Shown in pieces: positions 1 through 7,513 of a DNA stretch of 17,661 bases. The notes below the pieces were generated by a model that worked only from the letters and a program-made list of their open reading frames with translations, was not told the DNA's origin and made no database searches. The stretch is taken from assembly GCA_034180005.1 (NCBI GenBank), contig JAXFPC010000056.1:1-17661 (forward strand), written 5' to 3'. The DNA comes from JAXFPC01 sp034180005. Lineage in GTDB: Bacteria; Bacillota; Negativicutes; Acidaminococcales; Acidaminococcaceae. The position numbers were made by a program, and so were the translations under genes. Within the stretch, counting starts at the first letter, position 1. Each line of letters begins with the position of its first letter.

Positions 1-92
1 CAGAGCCATACATATATTGACGCCGCTCCCACTTGCAGACCGATGTAGGTGGAGGAAAGAAACAGAAGCGCAGCTGTAATTACAATATCCAT
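1..92 (-). CDS. Start of a membrane protein, cut by the window edge (possibly comEC)
   Basis: The reading frame opens with ATG at position 92, one base after the comEA stop, and runs off the left edge after 30 codons. The visible residues (MDIVITAALLFLSSTYIGLQ, then a further hydrophobic run ending YVWL) form one or two membrane segments and carry almost no charge. The near-zero spacing indicates translation coupled to comEA. In many Firmicutes the gene after comEA is comEC, the DNA uptake channel, and its N-terminus is hydrophobic, so comEC is a reasonable guess. Thirty residues are too few to assign a family, and other small membrane proteins remain possible. Confidence 0.55.
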   Translation of the reverse strand, partial: MDIVITAALLFLSSTYIGLQVGAASIYVWL

Positions 93-93
93 G

Positions 94-702
94 TTATTCT
101 ACCGTAATATGGGGACGCATCTTTTCCAGCTTCACCGTCCCTATCCCTTTTACTCTCGTTAATTCTTCAACTGCACGAAACGGAGACTTATTCCGCTCAT
201 TTATGATTCTCGCCGCCATGGCAGGTCCTACGCCCGGGATACTTTCCAACTCCTGCATGCTCGCCGTGTTAATATTTACGGTCCTGACTTTGCTGACAAT
301 ATTATTATTCATCTGCGCTGCGGTAATATTTTCAGCTTGCTCTCCTCTTTTTTTCAAGCAGGCTTCCCTCTTGCGTACAGGAACGTTGATTTGCATACCG
401 TCTTTAAGTTTTTTTGCCGGATTGAATTTTTCCGGATCGGCGTTAGGCAATAGTCCGCCTGCCGCCTTTACTGCAACTTCAGCACGAGAATTAGGAGGAA
501 TATCGTAAACACCTGGACGCATAACAGCGCCGCTTACATAAACTTTTATTAAAATATCTTTTTGTACACTCCCATTATCGGACACTTCAACTGCCGGACG
601 AATGAGTTTTTCGTCTTTATCGTCACATTTTAAAAATCCTGTCATACAACAAACCAGCAACAAAAAGCACAGCAGAAAATATTTCTTTTTTTCATTATCC
701 AT
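94..702 (-). CDS. comEA: ComEA-like competence DNA-binding protein
   Basis: A 202-residue protein predicted to be anchored in the membrane by an N-terminal hydrophobic segment (about residues 8-24, after the basic stretch NEKKKY). No clear lipobox is present. A SLBB-type domain follows (about residues 50-85, IKVYVSGAVMRPGVYDIPPN). The C-terminal 62 residues are a tandem helix-hairpin-helix domain with the hairpins IPGVGPAMA and VKGIGTVKLEK. This is the usual ComEA architecture; in known members the HhH domain binds incoming double-stranded DNA at the cell surface during transformation. The start at 702 is chosen because GGAGGAAAG lies just upstream. A start 13 codons earlier would translate through a terminator hairpin and has no such site. 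No convincing separate promoter was seen, so expression probably depends on readthrough from leuS. Confidence 0.9.
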   Translation of the reverse strand: MDNEKKKYFLLCFLLLVCCMTGFLKCDDKDEKLIRPAVEVSDNGSVQKDILIKVYVSGAVMRPGVYDIPPNSRAEVAVKAAGGLLPNADPEKFNPAKKLKDGMQINVPVRKREACLKKRGEQAENITAAQMNNNIVSKVRTVNINTASMQELESIPGVGPAMAARIINERNKSPFRAVEELTRVKGIGTVKLEKMRPHITVE

Positions 703-711
703 ACTTTCCTC

Positions 712-761
712 CAAAAACAAAGAAATCCTGAAAATAACCATTCGTTATTTTCAGGATTTCT
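712..761 (-). terminator. Strong intrinsic terminator between leuS and comEA
   Basis: Positions 721-738 and 744-761 form a perfect 18-bp inverted repeat with a 5-base loop. On the minus strand it is followed by TTGTTTTT (about 713-720). The ribosome binding site of comEA begins directly after the U-rich tract, so the hairpin sits right against the comEA start region. Confidence 0.85.
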
Positions 762-878
762 GCTTCAATGAATGTTATCAGGCAAAGCCTTTAAAATTTT
801 CAAACTGCAAAATTCTCTTCAGGCGGCAGTCCGACAGAGTACACACATCGCACAGCTGCACTTAAACGCGAACAAAAC

Positions 879-3371
879 TCAGTTGGCGACAATGTTGACC
901 AATCTGCCTGGGACACAAACGACTTTACGCACGGTAAGTCCCGCCAAGTGGCTGAGCACATTCGCATCATTTAGAGCAATACGCTCCAACTCCTCTTTCG
1001 AAGCTTCTGCCGGCACTACTAAACGCCCCCGCACTTTTCCGTTTACCTGCAAAACAATCTCAACACTGTCGACTTTCAATGCCTCCTCATCGTATTCAGG
1101 CCATGCTTGACTGTGAACGCTGCTGTTCTCGTCAAAAACTCCGCGCCACAATTCCTCCGTTATATGCGGCACAAACGGCGCCAACATACGTATCAAAGCT
1201 GAAACGGCCTCACTCACAAGACCGCTATTACCTTCAGGTTTTATCGACTTATAGTTATACAACGCGTTAACAAGTTCCATCATTCCGGAAATAGCAGTAT
1301 TAAAATTGAACCTGGTGGAAATGTCCGAAGTAACTTTTTTTATAGTACCGTGCAAAACTCTGCGCAATTCCCTGTCAGCTTCGTCAAATGACGCCAAATC
1401 GTAACCGGATACGCGCTGCTCCAATTGCGGCATGAAACCGTACACAAGACGCCATACTCGATCCAGGAAGCGGAAAGAACCTGCAACACCGTCATCACTC
1501 CAATCCAGTTCGCGCTCCGGAGGAGCGGCAAACATGATGAACAAACGAGCAGTATCCGCACCGTATTTTTCCAATATCTCTTCAGGCGAAACTACATTGC
1601 CGATGGATTTTGACATCTTGGCACCATCTTTGATTACCATACCTTGGGTAAGCAGATTTGTAAACGGTTCCGGATAATCGACCAATCCCTCATCTTGCAG
1701 GACTTTGACAAAAAATCTCGAGTACAGCAAATGCAAAATGGCGTGCTCAATGCCGCCGATATACTGATCTACAGGCCCCCAATATTTATTGACCGCTTTA
1801 TCAAAAGCACAGAATTCATTATGTGGATCGGTATATCTCAAGTAGTACCAGGAAGAACAGATAAATGTATCCATGGTATCAGTCTCGCGTTTCGCCGGAG
1901 CTCCGCACTTGGGACATGTACAATTCACAAAGCTCTCGGAAGTTGCCAACGGCGATGTAGCTCCGGCATCGAAACGAACCTCATCCGGCAGACGTACCGG
2001 AAGATCTTCATCAGGCACCAGCACTTCTCCGCAATGCGGACAATAAACAATCGGTATCGGAGCTCCCCAATAGCGTTGACGAGAGATCAGCCAATCGCGC
2101 AGACGATAATTTACGCGACGCTTACCGAACCCTTGCGCTTCCGCTTCATCCATTATCAGTGACATAGCTTCATGCATATCCATACCGTCAAATTTACCGG
2201 AGTTAACCATTTCTCCGTCTTTATCTTCGTAAGCGCAGGTCATTTCCTCCAGCTTAAGTTTAACTCCCTTAGGTTGCGTTACTATGATAACCGGAATATC
2301 ATATTTACGAGCAAACATCCAATCGCGCTGATCTCCTGAGGGCACACCCATTACAGCTCCTGTACCGTAATCGTAGAGAACATAATTCGTAATCCAAATT
2401 TGTACTTCTTTACCGTTAAAAGGATTTATGCAGGTAATGCCGGTGTAAATGCCTTCTTTTTCCGATTCGCTTGATGTTCTCTCGATATCCGATTGAGAGC
2501 GTACGCGTTGACAGAAAGATTTAATTGCTTCGGCCTTCTCCGGCTTCGCCGCGCAAATTCTTTCTATCAATGGATGCTCCGCCGCCAAAGCCATGAAAGT
2601 TACGCCGAAAGCGGTATCCGGACGGGTTGTATACACAGCGACGGTATCATTCAGTTCAGGAATGTTAAAATTGAATTCCAACCCTTCGCTGCGCCCAATC
2701 CAATTGCGCTGCATAGTTTTTACACGCTCGGGCCAGCCGTCCAGCAAATCAAGATCCTTCAGCAATCTTTCAGCATAATCTGTTATTTTGAAAAACCACT
2801 GAGAAAGATTTTTCTTCTCCACAGTACTGTCACAGCGCCAGCATTTGCCGTCGATAACCTGCTCGTTAGCTAAAACAGTATTGCACTGATCGCACCAATT
2901 TACGGCAGATTCTTTTTTTACGGCAAGGCCGCGTTTGTAAAACAATGAAAAAAACCACTGCGTCCATTTATAATAATCTTCTTTACAAGTAGCTACTTCT
3001 CTATCCCAATCATACGACAAACCTAAAGCTTTCTGCTGTTTCGTCATGTTGGCGATATTTTCCAGAGTCCATTTTTTAGGATGGATACCGTGTTTGATAG
3101 CAGCATTTTCTGCCGGCATGCCGAAAGAATCCCACCCCATAGGATGCAAAACATTATACCCGTTCATAGTGCGAAAGCGAGCTACAACGTCCCCGATTGA
3201 ATAATTTCTGACATGTCCCATATGAAGATTGCCGGACGGATAAGGAAACATTTCCAAAACATAAGACTTCGGTTTATTTTCGTCAAGATCAACTTTAAAG
3301 GACTTATTCTCCTCCCAATATTTTTGCCACTTTGATTCAATAATATGCGGCGCATATTTTTCCTGAAGCAT
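879..3371 (-). CDS. leuS: Leucyl-tRNA synthetase
   Basis: An 830-residue class I aminoacyl-tRNA synthetase of normal bacterial LeuRS length, which charges tRNA-Leu with leucine in the cytoplasm. The HIGH signature is HMGH at residues 50-53 (within YPSGNLHMGH), and KMSKS is at residues 585-589. Cysteine pairs CDQC and CWRC (about residues 160-180) form the zinc-binding insertion, with further CPHC and CPKC pairs in the middle of the protein. The region between about residues 220 and 410 (including TTRPDTAFGVTFM and GTGAVMGVP) is the CP1 editing domain that hydrolyses mischarged tRNA. The C-terminal anticodon-binding domain ends with the usual VNGKVRGR segment. The start is supported by GGGAGG about 7 bases upstream. 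The gene has its own promoter and a leucine T-box leader and ends before a strong terminator, so it is an amino-acid-controlled unit. Confidence 0.98.
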   Translation of the reverse strand: MLQEKYAPHIIESKWQKYWEENKSFKVDLDENKPKSYVLEMFPYPSGNLHMGHVRNYSIGDVVARFRTMNGYNVLHPMGWDSFGMPAENAAIKHGIHPKKWTLENIANMTKQQKALGLSYDWDREVATCKEDYYKWTQWFFSLFYKRGLAVKKESAVNWCDQCNTVLANEQVIDGKCWRCDSTVEKKNLSQWFFKITDYAERLLKDLDLLDGWPERVKTMQRNWIGRSEGLEFNFNIPELNDTVAVYTTRPDTAFGVTFMALAAEHPLIERICAAKPEKAEAIKSFCQRVRSQSDIERTSSESEKEGIYTGITCINPFNGKEVQIWITNYVLYDYGTGAVMGVPSGDQRDWMFARKYDIPVIIVTQPKGVKLKLEEMTCAYEDKDGEMVNSGKFDGMDMHEAMSLIMDEAEAQGFGKRRVNYRLRDWLISRQRYWGAPIPIVYCPHCGEVLVPDEDLPVRLPDEVRFDAGATSPLATSESFVNCTCPKCGAPAKRETDTMDTFICSSWYYLRYTDPHNEFCAFDKAVNKYWGPVDQYIGGIEHAILHLLYSRFFVKVLQDEGLVDYPEPFTNLLTQGMVIKDGAKMSKSIGNVVSPEEILEKYGADTARLFIMFAAPPERELDWSDDGVAGSFRFLDRVWRLVYGFMPQLEQRVSGYDLASFDEADRELRRVLHGTIKKVTSDISTRFNFNTAISGMMELVNALYNYKSIKPEGNSGLVSEAVSALIRMLAPFVPHITEELWRGVFDENSSVHSQAWPEYDEEALKVDSVEIVLQVNGKVRGRLVVPAEASKEELERIALNDANVLSHLAGLTVRKVVCVPGRLVNIVAN

Positions 3372-3418
3372 AACTTACCTCCCAAATAAAATCTGTTCCA
3401 TAATTTGACGGACAGGTC

Positions 3419-3455
3419 AAAAACAAAAATCCCTGACCCATCGAAAGGCCAGGGA
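3419..3455 (-). terminator. Regulated terminator of the leuS T-box
   Basis: TCCCTGGCC pairs with GGTCAGGGA (9 bp with one G-U) around a loop of about 8 bases, followed by TTTTTGTTTTT on the minus strand. It lies directly after the T-box core and competes with the antiterminator. Confidence 0.9.
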
Positions 3456-3658
3456 CGAAATTACTTTCGCGGTACCACCCTGATTGCGATCTGATATCGC
3501 CACTCATTTAGCATTCACGCAGCCGACACGTCCGCACATTTCCTTGCGGCTTCTTCACGGCGAGTTCGACTACTCGCTCATGTCTGCTCGCAACTACCGC
3601 AGACTTTCTTAAATGAGCTCACAGCTACTACTCCGCTTCACAGAATTTTTGAACTACG
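3419..3658 (-). promoter_or_regulatory. T-box riboswitch, leucine type (leuS leader)
   Basis: The T-box core AGGGTGGTACCGCG is present exactly (minus strand, 3481-3468). Its UGGU bulge matches an ACCA tRNA end, as expected for tRNA-Leu with discriminator A. Upstream, stem I can be drawn as a base helix GCGG/CCGU, a specifier loop starting AGUAG, a GA (kink-turn-like) motif UGA/GAG, a helix GCUCAU/AUGAGC and an upper helix GUCUGC/GCAGAC. The specifier loop reads GAA-CUC, placing a leucine codon at 3564-3562. A hairpin GCGAU/AUCGC before the core would be stem III. The known mechanism is that uncharged tRNA-Leu binds and stabilises the antiterminator, allowing leuS transcription. The codon and family are seen directly; the folding is done by eye. 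Confidence 0.95.
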
Positions 3659-3664
3659 GTCATT

Positions 3665-3693
3665 ATTATATAACCATACCCGGGAAATGTCAA
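3665..3693 (-). promoter_or_regulatory. Consensus sigma-A promoter for leuS
   Basis: On the minus strand TTGACA (3693-3688), a 17-base spacer and TATAAT (3670-3665) match both hexamers exactly. Transcription would begin near 3658, just before stem I of the T-box. Confidence 0.9.
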
Positions 3694-3757
3694 CGCATAT
3701 GCAATGCTTTGTCCATATGACAATATTTATGTATACAACACTGGTTTACATAAAATA

Positions 3758-3766
3758 TGTTATAAT
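3758..3766 (+). promoter_or_regulatory. Extended -10 promoter for the aminotransferase gene
   Basis: TGTTATAAT (TGn followed by a perfect -10) lies about 50 bases before the aminotransferase start. No good -35 hexamer sits 16-18 bases upstream, which fits a promoter of the extended -10 type. It diverges from the leuS promoter roughly 65 bases away. Confidence 0.55.
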
Positions 3767-3816
3767 ATTCGAAGCAGCTTCTGCTGACTTTATTTTAATC
3801 GAGGGGTATGGATACA

Positions 3817-5010
3817 ATGAGACTTTCCCAGCGTGTACAAAGCTTGACGGCTTCGCCCATTCGCAAGCTTGTTCCTTATTCAGATGCAGCTAAAGCTGCC
3901 GGCAAGAAAGTATATCATCTCAATATCGGACAACCTGATATTGAAACTCCGCCGCAATTTATGGACAGCGTCCGCGCCTTTGAGCAAAAGGTTATAGCGT
4001 ACGGAAATTCCAAAGGAGAACCGGTCCTCTTACAGGCTATTCAAAAATACTACGCAAAATGGGGCATGGAATATTCTCTTGATGATATTTTCATAACCAA
4101 CGGCGGCAGCGAAGCACTTCAATTTGCAATCATGGCTCTCTGCGATCCCGGTGACGAACTGCTGGTTTTTGAGCCATACTACGCTAATTATACTACTTTT
4201 GCTACGGAGTACGGAGCGAACATTGTGGCAGTACCGACAAATGTCGAAAACGGTTATCATCTGCCCTCGCAGTCGGAGATAGAAAGCAGGATAACTTCGA
4301 GTACTAAAGGCATACTTTTGCCGAATCCCGGTAATCCCACAGGCGTTGTTTACAGCACTGAAGAAATGAATCTGCTCGCCGATATTGCGCGCAAATATGA
4401 TTTGGCCATAATCTCCGATGAAGTTTATCGTGAGTTTGTTTACGACGGCGAATATACAAGCTTTGGAAAACTTGCAGGCCTCGATGATAATCTTATCATC
4501 ATCGACTCCGTATCAAAACGTTTCAGCGCTTGCGGCGCTCGCATCGGGTGCATCATCAGCAAGAATAAAACTTTAGGAAAAGAGATCATGAAATGCTGCC
4601 AAGCGCGTCTGTGCTGCCCGACACTTGAACAAGTAGCCGCTGCCGCGCTTTATAATACACCGGAAGAATATCTTCAGAACGTCAATAAAGAATACAAAAA
4701 GCGTCGTGATACCATTGTAGCTGAGTTGAAAAAGATCCCAGGTGTGCAAGCCTCCGACCCCAAGGGAGCATTTTATGTTATGGCGGCGCTCCCGGTGGAT
4801 GATGCGGAAAAATTTGCCATCTGGCTGCTGGAGCATTTTGACATCGACGGTGAAACTGTTATGTTCGCTCCCGGAAACGGTTTTTATAAAACTCCCGGCC
4901 GCGGCGTGAACGAATGTCGTATGGCTTACGTTATTAACAGTGAAGCTCTTGCAAAAGCTATTTACATTCTTGGAGAAGCTTTGAAAGTCTATCCCGGTCG
5001 CACAATTTAA
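3817..5010 (+). CDS. PLP-dependent aminotransferase, class I/II (aspartate aminotransferase family)
   Basis: A fold-type I pyridoxal-phosphate aminotransferase of about 397 residues. Visible signatures are LNIGQPDIETP near the N-terminus (substrate entry), NPGNPTG, the cofactor-binding SDEVYREF, and SVSKR, whose lysine (codon at 4516-4518) would form the Schiff base. The arginine in ECRMAYV is the likely carboxylate-binding residue. The substrate cannot be read from sequence: aspartate, aromatic or alanine-type activity are all possible in this subgroup. ATG codons at 3808 and 3817 are both available. I prefer 3817 (MRLSQRV) because family members usually begin this way and GAGGGG at 3801-3806 is only one base from 3808, but 3808 is not excluded. 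It is the only plus-strand gene in the window, with its own promoter and terminator. Confidence 0.93.
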   Translation: MRLSQRVQSLTASPIRKLVPYSDAAKAAGKKVYHLNIGQPDIETPPQFMDSVRAFEQKVIAYGNSKGEPVLLQAIQKYYAKWGMEYSLDDIFITNGGSEALQFAIMALCDPGDELLVFEPYYANYTTFATEYGANIVAVPTNVENGYHLPSQSEIESRITSSTKGILLPNPGNPTGVVYSTEEMNLLADIARKYDLAIISDEVYREFVYDGEYTSFGKLAGLDDNLIIIDSVSKRFSACGARIGCIISKNKTLGKEIMKCCQARLCCPTLEQVAAAALYNTPEEYLQNVNKEYKKRRDTIVAELKKIPGVQASDPKGAFYVMAALPVDDAEKFAIWLLEHFDIDGETVMFAPGNGFYKTPGRGVNECRMAYVINSEALAKAIYILGEALKVYPGRTI

Positions 5011-5021
5011 TAACAGCATAA

Positions 5022-5053
5022 AAAAATCGGCTTCCTCACGGAAGCCGATTTTT
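5022..5053. terminator. Bidirectional terminator between the aminotransferase gene and sepF
   Basis: A perfect 14-bp inverted repeat (5022-5035 and 5040-5053) with loop TCAC, A-rich at the left end and T-rich at the right, so that each strand ends in a U-tract. It lies 11 bases after the aminotransferase stop and 7 bases after the sepF stop and can serve both convergent genes. Confidence 0.9.
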
Positions 5054-5060
5054 AATTTTA

Positions 5061-5432
5061 TCATCCCAACCAGGAACGAACCCCACTGCGTTTAGCTACA
5101 CTTTCTTCATGCACTTCAACATGCTGCGGAGCATATAAAAGCAAATCCTCGCTGATTTTTGACACGGAAGCTCTAACAATATAACTTACACCGTTCAAAT
5201 AATCAAAAATACGATTCTTGAGAGTAGCATCAACAGAGTCAAAGCTCACCATTATGGCGCTACCGTTCATCAATGAATCAGCATAATCACGCACATCATC
5301 GAAAGCTTTTGGAGAACGCACGAGAATATTCAACTGTCCGGATCGCAAAAGCCTCGGACCGGAAAAATCCTCCTGTCGACTTTCAACCTCTTCCCCAACA
5401 AAAAACTTCATCGCCGTATTCTTTAAACCCAT
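5061..5432 (-). CDS. sepF: Cell division protein SepF
   Basis: A 123-residue protein. It begins with a short amphipathic segment (MGLKNTAMKFF) resembling the membrane-targeting helix of SepF. A linker of about 25 residues and the SepF domain follow (about residues 35-112, containing NILVRSPKAFDDVRDYADSL, MVSFDSVD and RIFDYLNGVSYIVRASVSKI). In known Gram-positive bacteria SepF polymerises, binds the FtsZ C-terminus and tethers the Z-ring to the membrane. The protein is slightly shorter than the common 140-150 residues because the linker is short. The start at 5432 is set by GGAGG about 8 bases upstream; a longer frame to 5492 has no ribosome binding site. It stands apart from other division genes, downstream of typA, with a probable promoter at 5517-5545. 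Confidence 0.9.
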   Translation of the reverse strand: MGLKNTAMKFFVGEEVESRQEDFSGPRLLRSGQLNILVRSPKAFDDVRDYADSLMNGSAIMVSFDSVDATLKNRIFDYLNGVSYIVRASVSKISEDLLLYAPQHVEVHEESVAKRSGVRSWLG

Positions 5433-5516
5433 GATTGCTACCTCCAAAATTGTATTCGGGTCGCCCACTTTATAAACGAAATAAACGAACAATATAAAAC
5501 ACTACCAGTAATGATT

Positions 5517-5545
5517 ATGTTATCAAAACATCACACGTTTGTCAA
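5517..5545 (-). promoter_or_regulatory. Probable sepF promoter
   Basis: Minus-strand TTGACA (5545-5540), a 17-base spacer and TAACAT (5522-5517; four of six consensus bases). It begins just after the typA stop, and no terminator is visible between typA and sepF, so sepF may be both cotranscribed and separately expressed. Confidence 0.6.
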
Positions 5546-5548
5546 ACA

Positions 5549-7375
5549 TTAGTTTTGTGTACTCTTATTACGATTACGTGCTTTGCCGCGCTCCAGACGA
5601 TTTAATATCTGCTTTCTCATTCTGATGGACTTGGGCGTAACCTCTACCAGTTCATCATCATTGATGTGTTCCAGCGCTTGTTCCAAAGAAAAAGTCTTAG
5701 GCGGAATAAGGCGGATTGCATCATCGCTGCCGGAAGCACGCATATTGGAAACATGCTTTTTCTTACACGGATTGACATCCATATCATCTTCGCGACTGTT
5801 TTCTCCGATAATCTGACCTTCATAAACTTTTTCTGCCGGTATTATAAACATAGTACCGCGCTCCTGAGCGTTACCGATACCGTAAGAGGTTGTTTCACCT
5901 GTTTCAAACGCAACCAAACTGCCACGCGTGCGTCCCGGAATATCGCCTTTATAATTCTCATAACCTGCAAAAACATGATTCATTATACCGTTGCCTTTGG
6001 TATCCGTCAAAAACTGATTTCTGAAACCGATCAAACCACGTGCCGGAATTTTGAATTCCATGCGCAAATACCCGGCCATCTCCGTCATATTTTGCAGCTC
6101 TGCTTTACGCAGACCAAGCCCTTCCATAACAGCGCCCATATAATCCTGAGGCACATCAATCGTCAAAGCTTCCATCGGTTCCTGCAAATTGCCGTTTTCA
6201 TCGTAATGCATAATTACTTTCGGTTTTCCGACCTGCAATTCATATCCTTCGCGACGCATAGTCTCAATCAAAATCGACAAATGCAGTTCGCCACGCCCGG
6301 AAACTTTCAGAGCTTCCGGAGTATCAGTATCCTCCACGCGCATGGACACATTTGTTTCAATCTCTTTATACAGGCGCTCGCGTAAATGTCTGCTGGTTAC
6401 ATATTCGCCTTCCTTGCCTGCAAAAGGACTGTTGTTTACAGAGAAAATCATCGAAAGAGTCGGTTCATCAATGGTCAGCCCCTGCAAAGCTTCAGGCTCG
6501 TTATAATCGGCTATCGTATCGCCTATATTCACGTCAGCCAAGCCTATCAAAGCTACGATATCACCTGCTGCAGCCTGTTCAGTTTCTGTGCGCTTCAATC
6601 CCTGATAAGTATATAATCTTCCGATTTTCGCCTTTTTACTGCTCTCTCCGCTGATGAGAGTAATATTTTCACCATTATGAATTGTACCGCGCACTATTCT
6701 GCCGACAACAATACGACCTACAAAAGAATCATAGTCAAGTGTGTTGACAAGCATCTGCGACGGCGCTTCCGTATCTACATCAGGAGCCGGTATAGTTTCC
6801 AAAATAACTTTGAATAACGGCTCAAGATTGTCGCTTTCATCAGTCATTGCAAGTTTGGCGACACCATTGCGCGCCGAAGCCAGAACAACCGGAAATTCCA
6901 ACTGATCTTCGTCGGCATCAAGCTCGATAAAAAGATCAAGAACTTCATCGATGACTTCGTTAACCCTTTGGTCGGGGCGATCAATTTTATTAATAACAAC
7001 GATGGGTTTTAAATGTTGCTCCAAAGCTTTGCGCAGAACATACTTAGTCTGCGGCATCGGTCCCTCGTAAGCATCCACGAGCAAAAGTACGCCGTCAACC
7101 ATCGTTAAAACGCGCTCTACCTCACCGCCGAAATCAGCATGCCCCGGCGTATCAAGAATATTTATTTTTGTGCCTTTGTGCATAACTGCAGTATTTTTGG
7201 ACAAAATGGTAATGCCGCGTTCGCGCTCCAAATCATTGGAATCCATAACGCGCTCCTCGACATGTTCGTTGACTCTGAAAATACCGCTTTGCTTTAGCAT
7301 CGCATCCACAAGAGTTGTTTTACCATGGTCTACGTGAGCAATAATAGCAATGTTTCTTAAATCATTTCTGATCAT
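5549..7375 (-). CDS. typA: Ribosome-associated translational GTPase TypA/BipA
   Basis: A 608-residue elongation-factor-like GTPase, the usual TypA length. G1 is HVDHGKT (residues 14-20), RERGITI (51-57) is switch I, DTPGH (75-79) is G3, and NKIDRPD gives G4. Domain II, the EF-G-like domains III and V (GRGELHLSILIETMRREGYE; LTIDVPQDYMGAVMEGLG) and the TypA-specific C-terminal domain (ending in lysine/arginine-rich residues) follow in order. Known members bind the 70S ribosome, assist 50S assembly and matter for cold and stress growth. The start is supported by GGAGAG about 7 bases upstream. The gene has its own consensus promoter (7485-7513) and a leader of about 100 bases with a hairpin. Confidence 0.97.
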   Translation of the reverse strand: MIRNDLRNIAIIAHVDHGKTTLVDAMLKQSGIFRVNEHVEERVMDSNDLERERGITILSKNTAVMHKGTKINILDTPGHADFGGEVERVLTMVDGVLLLVDAYEGPMPQTKYVLRKALEQHLKPIVVINKIDRPDQRVNEVIDEVLDLFIELDADEDQLEFPVVLASARNGVAKLAMTDESDNLEPLFKVILETIPAPDVDTEAPSQMLVNTLDYDSFVGRIVVGRIVRGTIHNGENITLISGESSKKAKIGRLYTYQGLKRTETEQAAAGDIVALIGLADVNIGDTIADYNEPEALQGLTIDEPTLSMIFSVNNSPFAGKEGEYVTSRHLRERLYKEIETNVSMRVEDTDTPEALKVSGRGELHLSILIETMRREGYELQVGKPKVIMHYDENGNLQEPMEALTIDVPQDYMGAVMEGLGLRKAELQNMTEMAGYLRMEFKIPARGLIGFRNQFLTDTKGNGIMNHVFAGYENYKGDIPGRTRGSLVAFETGETTSYGIGNAQERGTMFIIPAEKVYEGQIIGENSREDDMDVNPCKKKHVSNMRASGSDDAIRLIPPKTFSLEQALEHINDDELVEVTPKSIRMRKQILNRLERGKARNRNKSTQN

Positions 7376-7437
7376 TGGATTTCTCTCCTTTTTCTAAACG
7401 TCTGCGCTCCAGGAATAATTGCTCCCGTAAACAGAAA

Positions 7438-7464
7438 GAAGGATGCGTGTCAAATGCATCCTTC
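7438..7464 (-). promoter_or_regulatory. Stem-loop in the typA leader
   Basis: Positions 7438-7446 and 7456-7464 form a perfect 9-bp stem (GAAGGATGC/GCATCCTTC) with a 9-base loop, about 15 bases after the expected transcription start. On the minus strand it is followed by TTTCTGTTT, a weak U-rich tract, so it could act as an attenuator, an mRNA-stabilising hairpin or neither. Confidence 0.55.
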
Positions 7465-7484
7465 ATCAGCAAACTTGCCCTTAT

Positions 7485-7513
7485 ATTATATTCCCTTTGC
7501 CTTGCACTGTCAA
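7485..7513 (-). promoter_or_regulatory. Consensus sigma-A promoter for typA
   Basis: Minus-strand TTGACA (7513-7508), a 17-base spacer and TATAAT (7490-7485): a full match to both hexamers with ideal spacing. Confidence 0.88.

Noticed and set aside
762..878. A promoter for comEA within the leuS-comEA gap (TTGAAA with a weak -10)
   Set aside because: The best -10 candidate at proper spacing (TGATAA) matches poorly, so I could not support it.
4573..5064. A 163-codon minus-strand frame opposite the aminotransferase
   Set aside because: It overlaps the conserved cofactor and C-terminal regions of the plus-strand gene and would run through the bidirectional terminator.
5666..6385. A 239-codon plus-strand frame opposite typA
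   Set aside because: It is antisense to conserved TypA domains, has no recognisable domain or promoter, and its composition is that of a shadow frame.
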